Source of the DNA: Stenotrophomonas lacuserhaii
GTDB lineage: Bacteria; Pseudomonadota; Gammaproteobacteria; Xanthomonadales; Xanthomonadaceae
Direction: 5' to 3'
DNA length: 64,000 nt
Assembly: GCF_014836545.1 (NCBI RefSeq)
Contig: NZ_JACSQS010000001.1
Span: 450,495 to 514,494 of the forward strand
A model generated the notes under the pieces. It was not told the origin of the DNA. It ran no database searches and saw nothing but the letters and a program-made list of their open reading frames with translations. Below are positions 49,009 to 56,938 of this stretch, piece by piece (the first letter of the stretch is position 1; each line of letters starts with the position of its first letter). Both the position numbers and the translations under genes were made by a program.

Positions 49009-49049
49009 GGAATACCCCTTGTGCTTGATGGAAGGGCGGGCAGCTGCAG

Positions 49050-51566
49050 TCAGTCGTCCTGCGCCCACCGTGAAAGGTTCTGCTGGAGCGTGTCGATGCC
49101 GGCCCATGGATCCTTGCGGCGTCGTTTCAGCCGGGCGGGTACATCTCGGAGGGTGAAACTGTCGGCGCGCTTCAGCCTGGGCAGCTCGTTCCAGGAGATG
49201 GGGAGTGCCACCGGCGCGCCCGGCCGGCCGCGCAGCGAATAGGACGAGACCGCCGTCGCACCGCGTCCGTTGCGGAGATAGTCCACGAAGATCCGCCTGT
49301 TGCGCAGGCGCTTGCTTGAGGTGGCCAGGAAACGATCGGGCTCGGATCGGGCAAGCGCGTCGGCGAACCCGTGCGCGAAGCGCTTGGTGAGGTCCCAATC
49401 GCAGCCCGGGTGCAACGGCACCACCACGTGCAACCCCTTGCCGCCGGACACCCGCAGGAAGGATTCCAGCTCCAGCTGCTGCAGCAGCCTGCGGATGTCG
49501 GTGGCGGCTTTCTTGACCTCCGAAAAAGGCACGTCCGGGCCCGGGTCGAGGTCGAATACCACGCGATCGGCCTGATCGGGCGAGGCAGCATGGCTGCCCC
49601 ATGGATGGAACTCCAGCGCGTTGAACTGCACCAGCTCCAACACGCTGGCCGCATCTTCCACGACCAGGTAGTGCGCATTGACGCCGGTGTCCTCCTTCAG
49701 CCGCACCGAGCCCACGCGCTCCAGGCCGGTGGTGTGGTGCTTCTGGAAGAAACACGGCTTCGAGGTCCCCGAGGGGCAGCGGATGATCGACAACGGACGC
49801 CCGATGATTTCCGGCAGCAGGTGGTCCATCACGGCGGTGTAGTAGTCCCAGACCTCCTGCTTGGTCGCCTCGATATCCGGAAAGATCACCTTGGTCGGGC
49901 TGGACAGCGCCGGCGACGCATTGGCCGCCCGCCCCGCAGGCGGCGCCGTGGCCACGGCACTGCCTTGGCCATGGTCGCTGCTGGCGAGGTCTGAAACGTT
50001 CTTGTCCGGCCGCACCGCCTTCAGCGATGCCTGGCGCAGCAGCTGCTGGCCACCGATCCCCCGATAGAACACCTCCACCACGAAGCGCGGCGGAAACCAC
50101 GTGGCCCCGCGCAGATCGGTCTCGGTGGTCGGTACGTACGCGGTTGGCTGCTTGCCGCCCCCCTGCCCCATCATCGCGCTGAGCTCGCTGATCTGGCTGT
50201 CGGTGAAGCCCGAGCCCACCCGACCGGCGTACACCCAGCCATGGCGCGCGTCAGGCCTCGCCAGCAGCAGCGAACCGAATCCGGTCCGGCTCCCCTTCGG
50301 CGCCGTGTAGCCCACCACGGCAAACTCGTCGCTGGCCAACTGCTTGGTCTTGCGCCAGTCCTCGCTACGCCCTGCCTGGTAGCCGCGGTCGGCGCGCTTG
50401 GAAATGATGCCTTCGAAGTGCTGCTCACCGGCCAGGCGGTATGCCGTGTCACCGTCGCCGGCGATGTGCGAACTCAACGCCAGGTGCGGCGGCGGATCGG
50501 CCAGCAGTTCCTGCAGCAACGCCTTGCGCTGCAGAAGCGGCGCATCGGTGACATCCACCCCGTCCAGATGCAGCAGGTCGAACAGCACATAGGACAGCGC
50601 ACCTTGGCGCTCGCCGGACAGCGTGGCCTGCAGCAGGTTGAAGTCCTCCTTGGTGCCGCCGCCCGCGATCAGCTCACCATCCAGCGCCGCCGACGTCACC
50701 CCGAGCGCGGCCACCGCCTCGCGGATCTCGGGCAGCTTCCCGGTCCAGTCCAACGCGTTGCGCGACCACAGCCGCACCTCGCCATCGGCCACGGTCGCCA
50801 ATATCCGGTAGCCATCCCATTTGATTTCGTGGACCCACTGGTCTCCTGCTGGCGGATGATCGCCAAGCCTGGCCAACTGTGGCTGGAACGGCCCTTCCGG
50901 CGCCTCGGCCTTGCGCGCCCCGGCCAGCCGCAGCGCTTTTCCGGACCACCCACCCCGGCGCGACCGCGCGCTCACCGATACCGCCGTCAGCCGACGCTTG
51001 ACAGACTTGCCACTACCGGCGCGCTTGAGGTCGGCGGCAGGTGCCGCCGTGACGTCGGCTAGCAGGTCGTCCGCCTCGACATCGCCGGCATAGGCATCGT
51101 CCTCCTTGAACAGCAGCCACTGTGGCTGCCGCGCCGGCTTGCCGGAGCGCACCAGATGCCAGCCGCCCTTGAGCTTGGTGCCGAACAGTTCGAATCGCAA
51201 GTGGCCCTTCGCCAGCTGTGCCTCCGGGTCGCCGCGGGTGGACCACACGCCGTGGTCGAACTGCGCCACGTGCCCGCCTCCGTACTCGCCCTTGGGTATC
51301 TCTCCTTCGAACCCGGCATAGTCAACCGGATGATCCTCCACTTCCACCGCCATCCGCTTCACGCGCGGATCGTAGCTGGGCCCTTTAGGCACCGCCCAGC
51401 TCTTCAACACGCCGCCGATCTGCAGCCGGAAGTCATAGTGGCGCCTGCTCGCATGATGCAGCTGGACGACGAAGATGGCCCGCTGGCCGGCCGGCACTTT
51501 CTTGCCCGGCTCCGGCTCCCGGGTCCGGCCGAAGCTCCGCTTGCGCTGGTACTCGCTCAGCGACAT
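49050..51566 (-). CDS. ligD: ATP-dependent DNA ligase D (3'-phosphoesterase, ligase, polymerase)
   Basis: The 838-residue LigD has three domains. An N-terminal phosphoesterase lies at about 30-150 (QLHHASRRHYDFRLQIGG, with H37/H38, H43, D45; then EVEDHPVDYAGFEGEIPKGE). An ATP-dependent ligase is centred on EIKWDGYRI, with K249 as the adenylated lysine. A C-terminal primase-polymerase has VVFDLDPGPD. This matches Pseudomonas LigD in size and order. It repairs double-strand breaks by end joining with Ku, but no Ku gene is in this window. The start ATG at 51566 fits the family N-terminus. It lies 10 bases after a DUF3606 gene. Confidence 0.93.
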   Translation of the reverse strand: MSLSEYQRKRSFGRTREPEPGKKVPAGQRAIFVVQLHHASRRHYDFRLQIGGVLKSWAVPKGPSYDPRVKRMAVEVEDHPVDYAGFEGEIPKGEYGGGHVAQFDHGVWSTRGDPEAQLAKGHLRFELFGTKLKGGWHLVRSGKPARQPQWLLFKEDDAYAGDVEADDLLADVTAAPAADLKRAGSGKSVKRRLTAVSVSARSRRGGWSGKALRLAGARKAEAPEGPFQPQLARLGDHPPAGDQWVHEIKWDGYRILATVADGEVRLWSRNALDWTGKLPEIREAVAALGVTSAALDGELIAGGGTKEDFNLLQATLSGERQGALSYVLFDLLHLDGVDVTDAPLLQRKALLQELLADPPPHLALSSHIAGDGDTAYRLAGEQHFEGIISKRADRGYQAGRSEDWRKTKQLASDEFAVVGYTAPKGSRTGFGSLLLARPDARHGWVYAGRVGSGFTDSQISELSAMMGQGGGKQPTAYVPTTETDLRGATWFPPRFVVEVFYRGIGGQQLLRQASLKAVRPDKNVSDLASSDHGQGSAVATAPPAGRAANASPALSSPTKVIFPDIEATKQEVWDYYTAVMDHLLPEIIGRPLSIIRCPSGTSKPCFFQKHHTTGLERVGSVRLKEDTGVNAHYLVVEDAASVLELVQFNALEFHPWGSHAASPDQADRVVFDLDPGPDVPFSEVKKAATDIRRLLQQLELESFLRVSGGKGLHVVVPLHPGCDWDLTKRFAHGFADALARSEPDRFLATSSKRLRNRRIFVDYLRNGRGATAVSSYSLRGRPGAPVALPISWNELPRLKRADSFTLRDVPARLKRRRKDPWAGIDTLQQNLSRWAQDD

Positions 51567-51576
51567 CCGGAGCGGC

Positions 51577-51753
51577 CTAGCGGCGAAGGTGCGTGCGCAC
51601 GGCCTCGGCGGTCGGTCCCACCGCCTTGACGGCCGCCTCGAGCGCTTCGCGGCTGACGCCCAGCGTCCGGGTCCAGTACTGGACCTCGTAGTCCTCGTTG
51701 ACGTTGATCCGGTCGCGGTCGGGGCTGCCGGTCTGCTGCTTGTCGTCACTCAT
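51577..51753 (-). CDS. DUF3606 small protein upstream of ligD
   Basis: The 58-residue acidic protein has the DUF3606 core DRINVNEDYEVQYWTRTLG, followed by a helix (SREALEAAVKAVG) and a basic end. The ATG follows GGAGATCGAC. It is paralogous to 33631-33825. Close linkage to ligD, only 10 bases away, suggests co-expression in stress. Function unknown. Confidence 0.85.
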   Translation of the reverse strand: MSDDKQQTGSPDRDRINVNEDYEVQYWTRTLGVSREALEAAVKAVGPTAEAVRTHLRR

Positions 51754-51977
51754 GTCGATCTCCGTCTGAAGCTGAGGTCCGTCGAGCATCGTTCCGCCGC
51801 GGTAGCCGGGACGAGAGCGCCACGTGAGCCCGGAAACAAGAATCCGTTGCTGGAAGTGAAGAAAACGCGGCACCCACGCAACCCTCACGTTTCTCTTCGC
51901 ACCCGCATGACGAGCCGCATACACCTGCGTGCCTAGGCTCGGAGTCTCTGTTCACCCAATCCAACACGGAGCTTTCG

Positions 51978-52472
51978 ATGGCTATCAAAACCGCTGAAGA
52001 CCTTTTCATCCACGAACTGTCGGATATCTACAGCGCGGAAAAGCAGTTGACCAAAGCGCTGCCGCGCCTGGCACGCGCCGCCACCAACCCCGATCTTGCC
52101 GCCGCGTTCGAAACCCACCTGGAAGAAACACAGGGCCAGATCGAGCGCCTGGACCAGGTGGTGGAGGTGCTGGGCATCCGCCTGAAGCGCATCAAGTGCG
52201 CCGCGATGGAGGGCCTAGTGGAAGAAGGCAAGGAAGTGATCGACGGCATCGAGAAAGGCCCGGTGCGTGACGCTGCCCTGATCGGCGGCGCGCAGAAGGT
52301 CGAGCACTACGAGATCGCCTCCTACGGCACGATCGCAGCGCTGGCCAAGCAGCTCGGCTACAAGGATGCCCTGCCGCTTCTGCTGGAGACGCTGGAGGAG
52401 GAAAAGGCCACCGACGAAAAGTTGACGATGCTGGCCAAGTCCGGCGGCAATGCCGAGGCCGCAGCCGCCTGA
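51978..52472 (+). CDS. DUF892 ferritin-like protein (YciE/YciF family)
   Basis: The 164-residue helical protein has the classical DUF892 start AIKTAEDLFIHELSDIYSAE. The bundle Glu/His residues are in THLEETQGQIERLD, KVEHYEIASYGTIAALAK and LEEEKATDEKLT. It is close to the YciE/YciF type, more so than the copy at 37616-38125. A ferritin-like metal site is likely. A 27-base gap leads to a small hydrophilic protein gene, with which it may be co-transcribed. Confidence 0.9.
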   Translation: MAIKTAEDLFIHELSDIYSAEKQLTKALPRLARAATNPDLAAAFETHLEETQGQIERLDQVVEVLGIRLKRIKCAAMEGLVEEGKEVIDGIEKGPVRDAALIGGAQKVEHYEIASYGTIAALAKQLGYKDALPLLLETLEEEKATDEKLTMLAKSGGNAEAAAA

Positions 52473-52499
52473 GACCCGACCGCCTGCCAGGAGACCACC

Positions 52500-52724
52500 A
52501 TGCAACCCGATCATGATCCGGCACACGAACCCGCTCGGCAGGCAGAGCCCTCTGCCGATGACCAGCGCGCCACCGAGAATGCCGGATACAACCAGCGCGG
52601 CCATGGCAAAGGCGGCAAGCTCGGCGAAGGAGAGCCTGACGGCAAGGCCGAGCGCGATGGCAGTACGCAGCCGAACTTCGGCCAAGCCGGCAGTTGGGGC
52701 AAGACCCCCGATCCAGAGCCCTGA
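52500..52724 (+). CDS. Small hydrophilic hypothetical protein (74 aa)
   Basis: AGGAG lies six bases before the ATG. The product is very hydrophilic and rich in Glu, Asp, Gly and Pro, with GYNQRGHGKGGKLGEGEPDG. It is probably disordered and LEA-like. Similar proteins are annotated as stress proteins in related genera, but no family is certain. It sits directly downstream of the ferritin-like gene and a hairpin follows it. Confidence 0.6.
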   Translation: MQPDHDPAHEPARQAEPSADDQRATENAGYNQRGHGKGGKLGEGEPDGKAERDGSTQPNFGQAGSWGKTPDPEP

Positions 52725-52728
52725 CCTG

Positions 52729-52750
52729 GGGCGGCACTGCGGTGCCGCCC
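52729..52750 (+). terminator. Hairpin after the small hydrophilic protein gene
   Basis: GGGCGGCAC and GTGCCGCCC form a perfect 9-bp stem with a 4-base loop, right after the gene's stop. It is followed by TCCTGT rather than a clear U-run, so termination is probable but not certain. Confidence 0.6.
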
Positions 52751-52823
52751 TCCTGTCGAGGTGGCCACGTGTCGAAGTGAGCACGTGGCCGATGGTGAAA
52801 TCAACCAGACCGGGTGTATCGGC

Positions 52824-53462
52824 ATGTGGAAACGAAACGGCCTGTCCATCGTATTGTTCGCGCTCCTGCTGTGCTTCCTGGGAGGGCAGGTGTGGACAGG
52901 CTTCCTGGACCATAACCAGGAGCTCGCCGAGCTCCACCGCCCCGCAATGGGCCTCTGGGACTATCTCCACAGCGGTCACTTCATCAGCGCTACCTTCGAG
53001 AACTGGGAAAGCGAATTCCTGCAGATGGGCATGTACGTCCTGTTGACGGTAAGCCTGCGGCAGAAGGGATCGGCCGAATCGCGGCCGCTCTCCCATGCAG
53101 AAGAACACGAGCGTATCGAGCCTGGTCGCACGCCGTGGGCGGTGCGCAAGGGCGGTTTGTGGAAGACCCTGTATGGCCACTCATTGGCCATCGCGTTCAT
53201 GCTGTTGTTCCTGATGAGCTTCCTGCTGCACCTGGCGGGCAGCTGGCGCGCCGAGGTCGACGACCAGCTGGCGCGCGGCCTGCCGCCGCCTACGTGCTGG
53301 GAGCATCTGGCGAGCAGCAGTTTCTGGTTCGAGTCCTTCCAGAACTGGCAGAGTGAGTTCCTTGCCGTGCTGTCGCTGGTGATCCTGACCATCTTCCTGC
53401 GCCAGAAAGACTCGCCCCAATCCAAGCCACTGGCTGCTCCGCACAGCCAGACCGGCGACTGA
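52824..53462 (+). CDS. DUF6766-like membrane protein
   Basis: The 212-residue protein has three or four predicted membrane segments: NGLSIVLFALLLCFLGGQVW at about 5-24, one near 66-80, one near 112-132 (LAIAFMLLFLMSFLLHLAGS) and one at 175-192. Two internal halves share a pattern (SATFENWESEFLQM and FESFQNWQSEFLAV), an apparent duplication. The ATG at 52824 begins directly with the first helix and is favoured over an upstream GTG. The family has no known function and is common in stress loci. Confidence 0.82.
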   Translation: MWKRNGLSIVLFALLLCFLGGQVWTGFLDHNQELAELHRPAMGLWDYLHSGHFISATFENWESEFLQMGMYVLLTVSLRQKGSAESRPLSHAEEHERIEPGRTPWAVRKGGLWKTLYGHSLAIAFMLLFLMSFLLHLAGSWRAEVDDQLARGLPPPTCWEHLASSSFWFESFQNWQSEFLAVLSLVILTIFLRQKDSPQSKPLAAPHSQTGD

Positions 53463-53482
53463 GCGGCGCAGGGACCGAACCG

Positions 53483-54031
53483 ATGCGTACGTCTTCGCCT
53501 GCCCTGCTGATCATCGACATGTTCACCCTGTTCGACTTCCCGGACGCTGATCGGCTGAAGCCGGGCGCGGTGCGGGCCGCGCGCCAGATCGCGCAGTTGG
53601 CAAAACAGTTCCGCCTGCGCGGTCATCCGGTCATCCACGCCAACGACAACTTCGCCAACTGGCAGCTTGATTTCAAGGAGCTCGTCGATGCCTGCCTGCG
53701 CACGCCCGGTGCGTCGTCCACGATCGCGCGCCTGCTGCAGCCCGAGCCGGGGGATTATTTCGTGCTCAAACCCAAGCACTCCGCCTTCCTTGCCACTCCC
53801 TTGGTGGTGCTGCTGGCCAAGCTGGGAGTGGACGAGCTGGTGGTAAGCGGCATGACCGCCGAATCCTGCGTCGCAGCCACCTGCTTTGACAGCAATGCGC
53901 GGGAATACGACACCGTGGTCGTGCATGAAGCGGTCGCCGGCATCGGTCGAGCCAAGGCGACCGCGCTGCGGCTGCTGGAGGACGGCAAGGCCGCCCGCGT
54001 CGTGCCACTGCAGCGTTACCTGGCGCAGTAG
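53483..54031 (+). CDS. Isochorismatase-like cysteine hydrolase
   Basis: The 182-residue protein has the cysteine-hydrolase triad: D12 (LLIIDMF), a Lys in LKPKHSAF (K98) and nucleophile C129 in GMTAESCVAATC. The family includes nicotinamidases and N-carbamoyl hydrolases. The missing zinc-binding His pattern argues against nicotinamidase. It lies 20 bases after the DUF6766 gene, co-oriented. Substrate unknown. Confidence 0.88.
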   Translation: MRTSSPALLIIDMFTLFDFPDADRLKPGAVRAARQIAQLAKQFRLRGHPVIHANDNFANWQLDFKELVDACLRTPGASSTIARLLQPEPGDYFVLKPKHSAFLATPLVVLLAKLGVDELVVSGMTAESCVAATCFDSNAREYDTVVVHEAVAGIGRAKATALRLLEDGKAARVVPLQRYLAQ

Positions 54032-54092
54032 GACGCTGAAGGACCAGCCCACTGCGCAGCACACGGATACGCGCTCGATCCGGCCGTCGCGC

Positions 54093-55079
54093 TCAGGGTA
54101 CCCCTGCGTCCATCAGGGCGCGCAGATGGAGGATCGCTGTCGCCACACGCGATTGTTCGGCGATGCGCAACGCGCCCTCGCGACTTGCCTCCCCGTGCAG
54201 ATCGACCAGCATGTCGATCACCCGTTGCCGCTCGTGCAAGGCACGCAGCGCCCGCCATAGTTCGTCGTCGGTGTGGCGTGCCTGGGTCTGGTCCAGCGCG
54301 TCCAGGGTGTAGGCGTGTCCGGTATGGCAACGGTAGCGTGGCGGCGCGCTGTCGTCGATGTGCCATAGCACCCCGCCGCAGGCCGGGCAGCTCACTTTGG
54401 AGGGGCGACCGATGGCGTCCAGCCCACTCATGTCGTTGCCGGTATCCATGCTGAGGTCATTCTCGTGGCGCACCGCGGCAGGCACTGCCGGCGCGGAGCG
54501 GGTGGGTTCGCCGATGGCACGCTGCAGCGTGGCGGCCAGCTGTTCGCCGGGTGTCGTCCAATCGACTGCGACGTGTCGCAACGCACTGCGTGGCATGCTC
54601 GGCTCCAGTGCATCGGCCGGATCCTGGACGATGGCCAGCCCGCCGCACGCCTTGATCGCCTGCAGCCCGGCGGTGCCATCGTCCAGCCGGCCGCTCAACA
54701 CGACCCCGATCACCCGCGGTCCGAAACACGCCGCTGCCGAGCGGAACAACGGATCGATCGCCGGGCGCGCGAGATTCTCCTTGGCACCCCGCGTCAGCCG
54801 GATCACGCCGTCGGCCACCAGCATGTGCTGGTCCGGCGGTGCGATCAACAGGGTGCCCGGCTCGATGGCGTCACCGGCCACGGCGTGGCGCACGCGCATC
54901 CTGCCGGCACCGGAAAGCAGCTCGGGCAGCACGCTCTGGTGGCTGCCGATATGCCGCACCAGCAGGACGGGCGGAAAGTCGGACGGCAGCAGGGCGGCCA
55001 AGCGCGTGAGCACCGGCGTCGCACCCGCCGAGGCTCCGATCACGATGATGTCGCGGTGAATCCGATTGCTGTTCGACAT
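54093..55079 (-). CDS. CheB-type methylesterase-like protein with zinc-ribbon tail
   Basis: The 328-residue protein has a CheB methylesterase domain without a receiver. Triad: S17 (GASAG), H43 (RHIG) and D133/D134 (GRLDDGT). The C-terminal third carries a zinc-ribbon-like Cys pattern (VSCPACGGVLW and RYRCHTGHAY). Similar receiver-less CheB proteins are found beside stress or light-sensor genes. It could demethylate receptors or act on a different ester. It faces the BLUF gene's upstream region. Confidence 0.88.
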   Translation of the reverse strand: MSNSNRIHRDIIVIGASAGATPVLTRLAALLPSDFPPVLLVRHIGSHQSVLPELLSGAGRMRVRHAVAGDAIEPGTLLIAPPDQHMLVADGVIRLTRGAKENLARPAIDPLFRSAAACFGPRVIGVVLSGRLDDGTAGLQAIKACGGLAIVQDPADALEPSMPRSALRHVAVDWTTPGEQLAATLQRAIGEPTRSAPAVPAAVRHENDLSMDTGNDMSGLDAIGRPSKVSCPACGGVLWHIDDSAPPRYRCHTGHAYTLDALDQTQARHTDDELWRALRALHERQRVIDMLVDLHGEASREGALRIAEQSRVATAILHLRALMDAGVP

Positions 55080-55291
55080 GCCTACCCGCAGGATTTTCTC
55101 GTCCTATGCATTATGGTCAATGCCCCCTTCATGGCGGCGTGCAGAAACTCCAGGACGACCGGCCTGTGCACCGCATCACAGAATGAATGCGATCAGGCCA
55201 TGACCGATTCAGAATGTCCTTTTACAGAAGACACTTTCTTACGGGGCTGCACGCTAGATTTCAGCTCCAAAGGAAGAAAGGAGTCGCCGTT

Positions 55292-55708
55292 TTGCCAATC
55301 CGTGCGTTGGCGTATGCAAGTCAAGCAATACCGGGCCTGAGTATCGAGCGCATCGAGGCTCTTACACGCGATGCCGAACGTTTCAATCTGCAGGCCGATG
55401 TCACCGGGGTATTGCTGTTCGACGGCAGCCGTTTCATGCAGTACATCGAGGGGCCTGAGGACAGCTTGTGGAAAGTGTATTCACGCATCCTCGAAGCCAG
55501 CAGCCATTGCGAAATGATGGAGCTGGGCCAAGGGCAGATCAGCGGCCGCCGCTTCCCCTACTGGTCCATGCGCATGGTTCCCGCCGGCGAGGCGGACCTG
55601 CGTTTCGTGTGCCGGGGTGACTGGACGGGCTTCAGCCGAAGCCGCGGCGATGATGCGCGCACCGGCACGGACCGGCTGGTACGGGTGGTAGCGCCGCACA
55701 TCGGCTGA
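55292..55708 (+). CDS. BLUF-domain blue-light photoreceptor (TTG start)
   Basis: The 138-residue product is a BLUF protein. Its key residues fall in exact register with AppA: Y8, N32, Q50, W91 and M93 here (Y21, N45, Q63, W104 and M106 in AppA). The start is TTG at 55292, supported by AAGGAG with an 8-base spacer and by the usual short BLUF N-terminus. An upstream ATG at 55187 would add 35 basic residues and is unlikely. It binds FAD and responds to blue light. The short C-terminus (about 45 residues after the domain) has no output domain. Confidence 0.88.
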   Translation: MPIRALAYASQAIPGLSIERIEALTRDAERFNLQADVTGVLLFDGSRFMQYIEGPEDSLWKVYSRILEASSHCEMMELGQGQISGRRFPYWSMRMVPAGEADLRFVCRGDWTGFSRSRGDDARTGTDRLVRVVAPHIG

Positions 55709-55751
55709 TGGCCGATGCTGCAGGCTGGCGAGGACAGCATCGGGGGAACAC

Positions 55752-56387
55752 TTGATTTTCTATAAATTCAAACCTGTGGAGCAGCTCGCCCACCTGCTCG
55801 ATATCGTGGTCAACGAACGGCTCTACTGCGAGCATTACGAAGCGTTGAACGACCCCTTCGAAGGCCAGTTCGCGCGCATGGTCGGCCAGGGTGCGGCGCG
55901 GCCGCAGTTCGGCACCGCCCGCGAGCTCGACCGTAACCTGCCCACCCGCATCTGCAGCCTCACCGATCGTTTCGACGATGTGCGGATGTGGTCGCTGTAT
56001 GCCGGTCGGTTCGCCGGTGTTGCCATCGCGCTGGAGCTCGATCCACAGCGCCTGCCGCTGTACCCGGTGCGTTACACGCGCCGGCTGCCTGCGATCGACG
56101 TCGCGGCAGGCGGTGGTGCCGCCTTGCGCGCCCTCACCACCAAGACGTCCCACTGGGCCTATGAGAACGAGTGGCGGCTGCTCAGCCAGGAACGCCATAT
56201 TCCGGTACCGGGAGCGGTGCTGCAGGTGATCCTTGGCATGCGCATGCCCACCGAGATCATGCAGATCATCGCGCGGGTGGCCCGTCCCCACACGCGGGTG
56301 CACATGGCCCGGCTGGACCCGGCCGGCACCTGCATCGTGCGGGGCCAAGCGCTGGAAGCGGGGCTGGTGGAGCGCATCGTCACCTGA
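55752..56387 (+). CDS. DUF2971 protein (TTG start)
   Basis: The 211-residue protein has the DUF2971 signature: YKFKPVEQLAHLLD at the start, LYCEHYEALNDPFEG, ICSLTDRFDDVRMWSLYAGRF and WAYENEWRLL. Members are associated with antiviral or stress functions in some genomes, but the role is unknown. The TTG at 55752 follows GGGGGAACAC, as no ATG fits. Its 3' end overlaps the convergent TetR by 8 bases. It is 43 bases downstream of the BLUF gene and may be in its operon. Confidence 0.85.
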   Translation: MIFYKFKPVEQLAHLLDIVVNERLYCEHYEALNDPFEGQFARMVGQGAARPQFGTARELDRNLPTRICSLTDRFDDVRMWSLYAGRFAGVAIALELDPQRLPLYPVRYTRRLPAIDVAAGGGAALRALTTKTSHWAYENEWRLLSQERHIPVPGAVLQVILGMRMPTEIMQIIARVARPHTRVHMARLDPAGTCIVRGQALEAGLVERIVT

Positions 56388-56934
56388 CCGGCCCGGCCGC
56401 TTGCAGCATCGCCAGCAAGCGCTGCACGACTCCGGCGCGCACGTCCTCGGCGATCTTCCCGTTGTACATGCCCTCGTACACCCATAGACCGTCCGCAGCC
56501 AGCCGCGCGATGAAGTTGTCCCAGGCCGCCGGATCGGTCTCGCCAGGCCGGGGTGGCGCCGGCGCCCAGCGCGCCATGGCCTCGCTCCAGGGCGCCACGT
56601 CGGTATCCGGCTCGACCGATTCAAGCATGAAGATCAGCTCGGCGCGGGTAGCGCTCTGTGCCGAAACCCGCAAGTAGGCCGCGTGCCGTTCGACCGCGCT
56701 CGATTCGCTGGCCGGCACCGCGAGCAGCTGCTGCATCGAAGCCTCCCAGCCCTGCACGAGATGCTCGTCGATAGCGCGTAGCAGCGCTTCACGCGAAGGG
56801 AAGTGATACAGCAGTCCGCCACGGGTCAGTCCGGATTCGGTGGACACCGATTCGAACGTCACCGCACGCACGCCATCGCGGTTGATCACCCGCACGGCCG
56901 CATCGAGGATCCGGGTTCTATTGCTCGTTCTCAT
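56380..56934 (-). CDS. TetR-family regulator of the MFS operon
   Basis: The 184-residue protein has the TetR helix-turn-helix at residues 1-50 (RTRILDAAVRVINRDGVRAV and TRGGLLYHFPSREALL) and a ligand domain. It lies four bases downstream of the MFS gene, so the two form an operon. A 26-bp palindrome before the MFS gene is the likely operator. The repressor should be released by an exported drug. Confidence 0.9.
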   Translation of the reverse strand: MRTSNRTRILDAAVRVINRDGVRAVTFESVSTESGLTRGGLLYHFPSREALLRAIDEHLVQGWEASMQQLLAVPASESSAVERHAAYLRVSAQSATRAELIFMLESVEPDTDVAPWSEAMARWAPAPPRPGETDPAAWDNFIARLAADGLWVYEGMYNGKIAEDVRAGVVQRLLAMLQAAGPVR

Positions 56935-56938
56935 GCGA

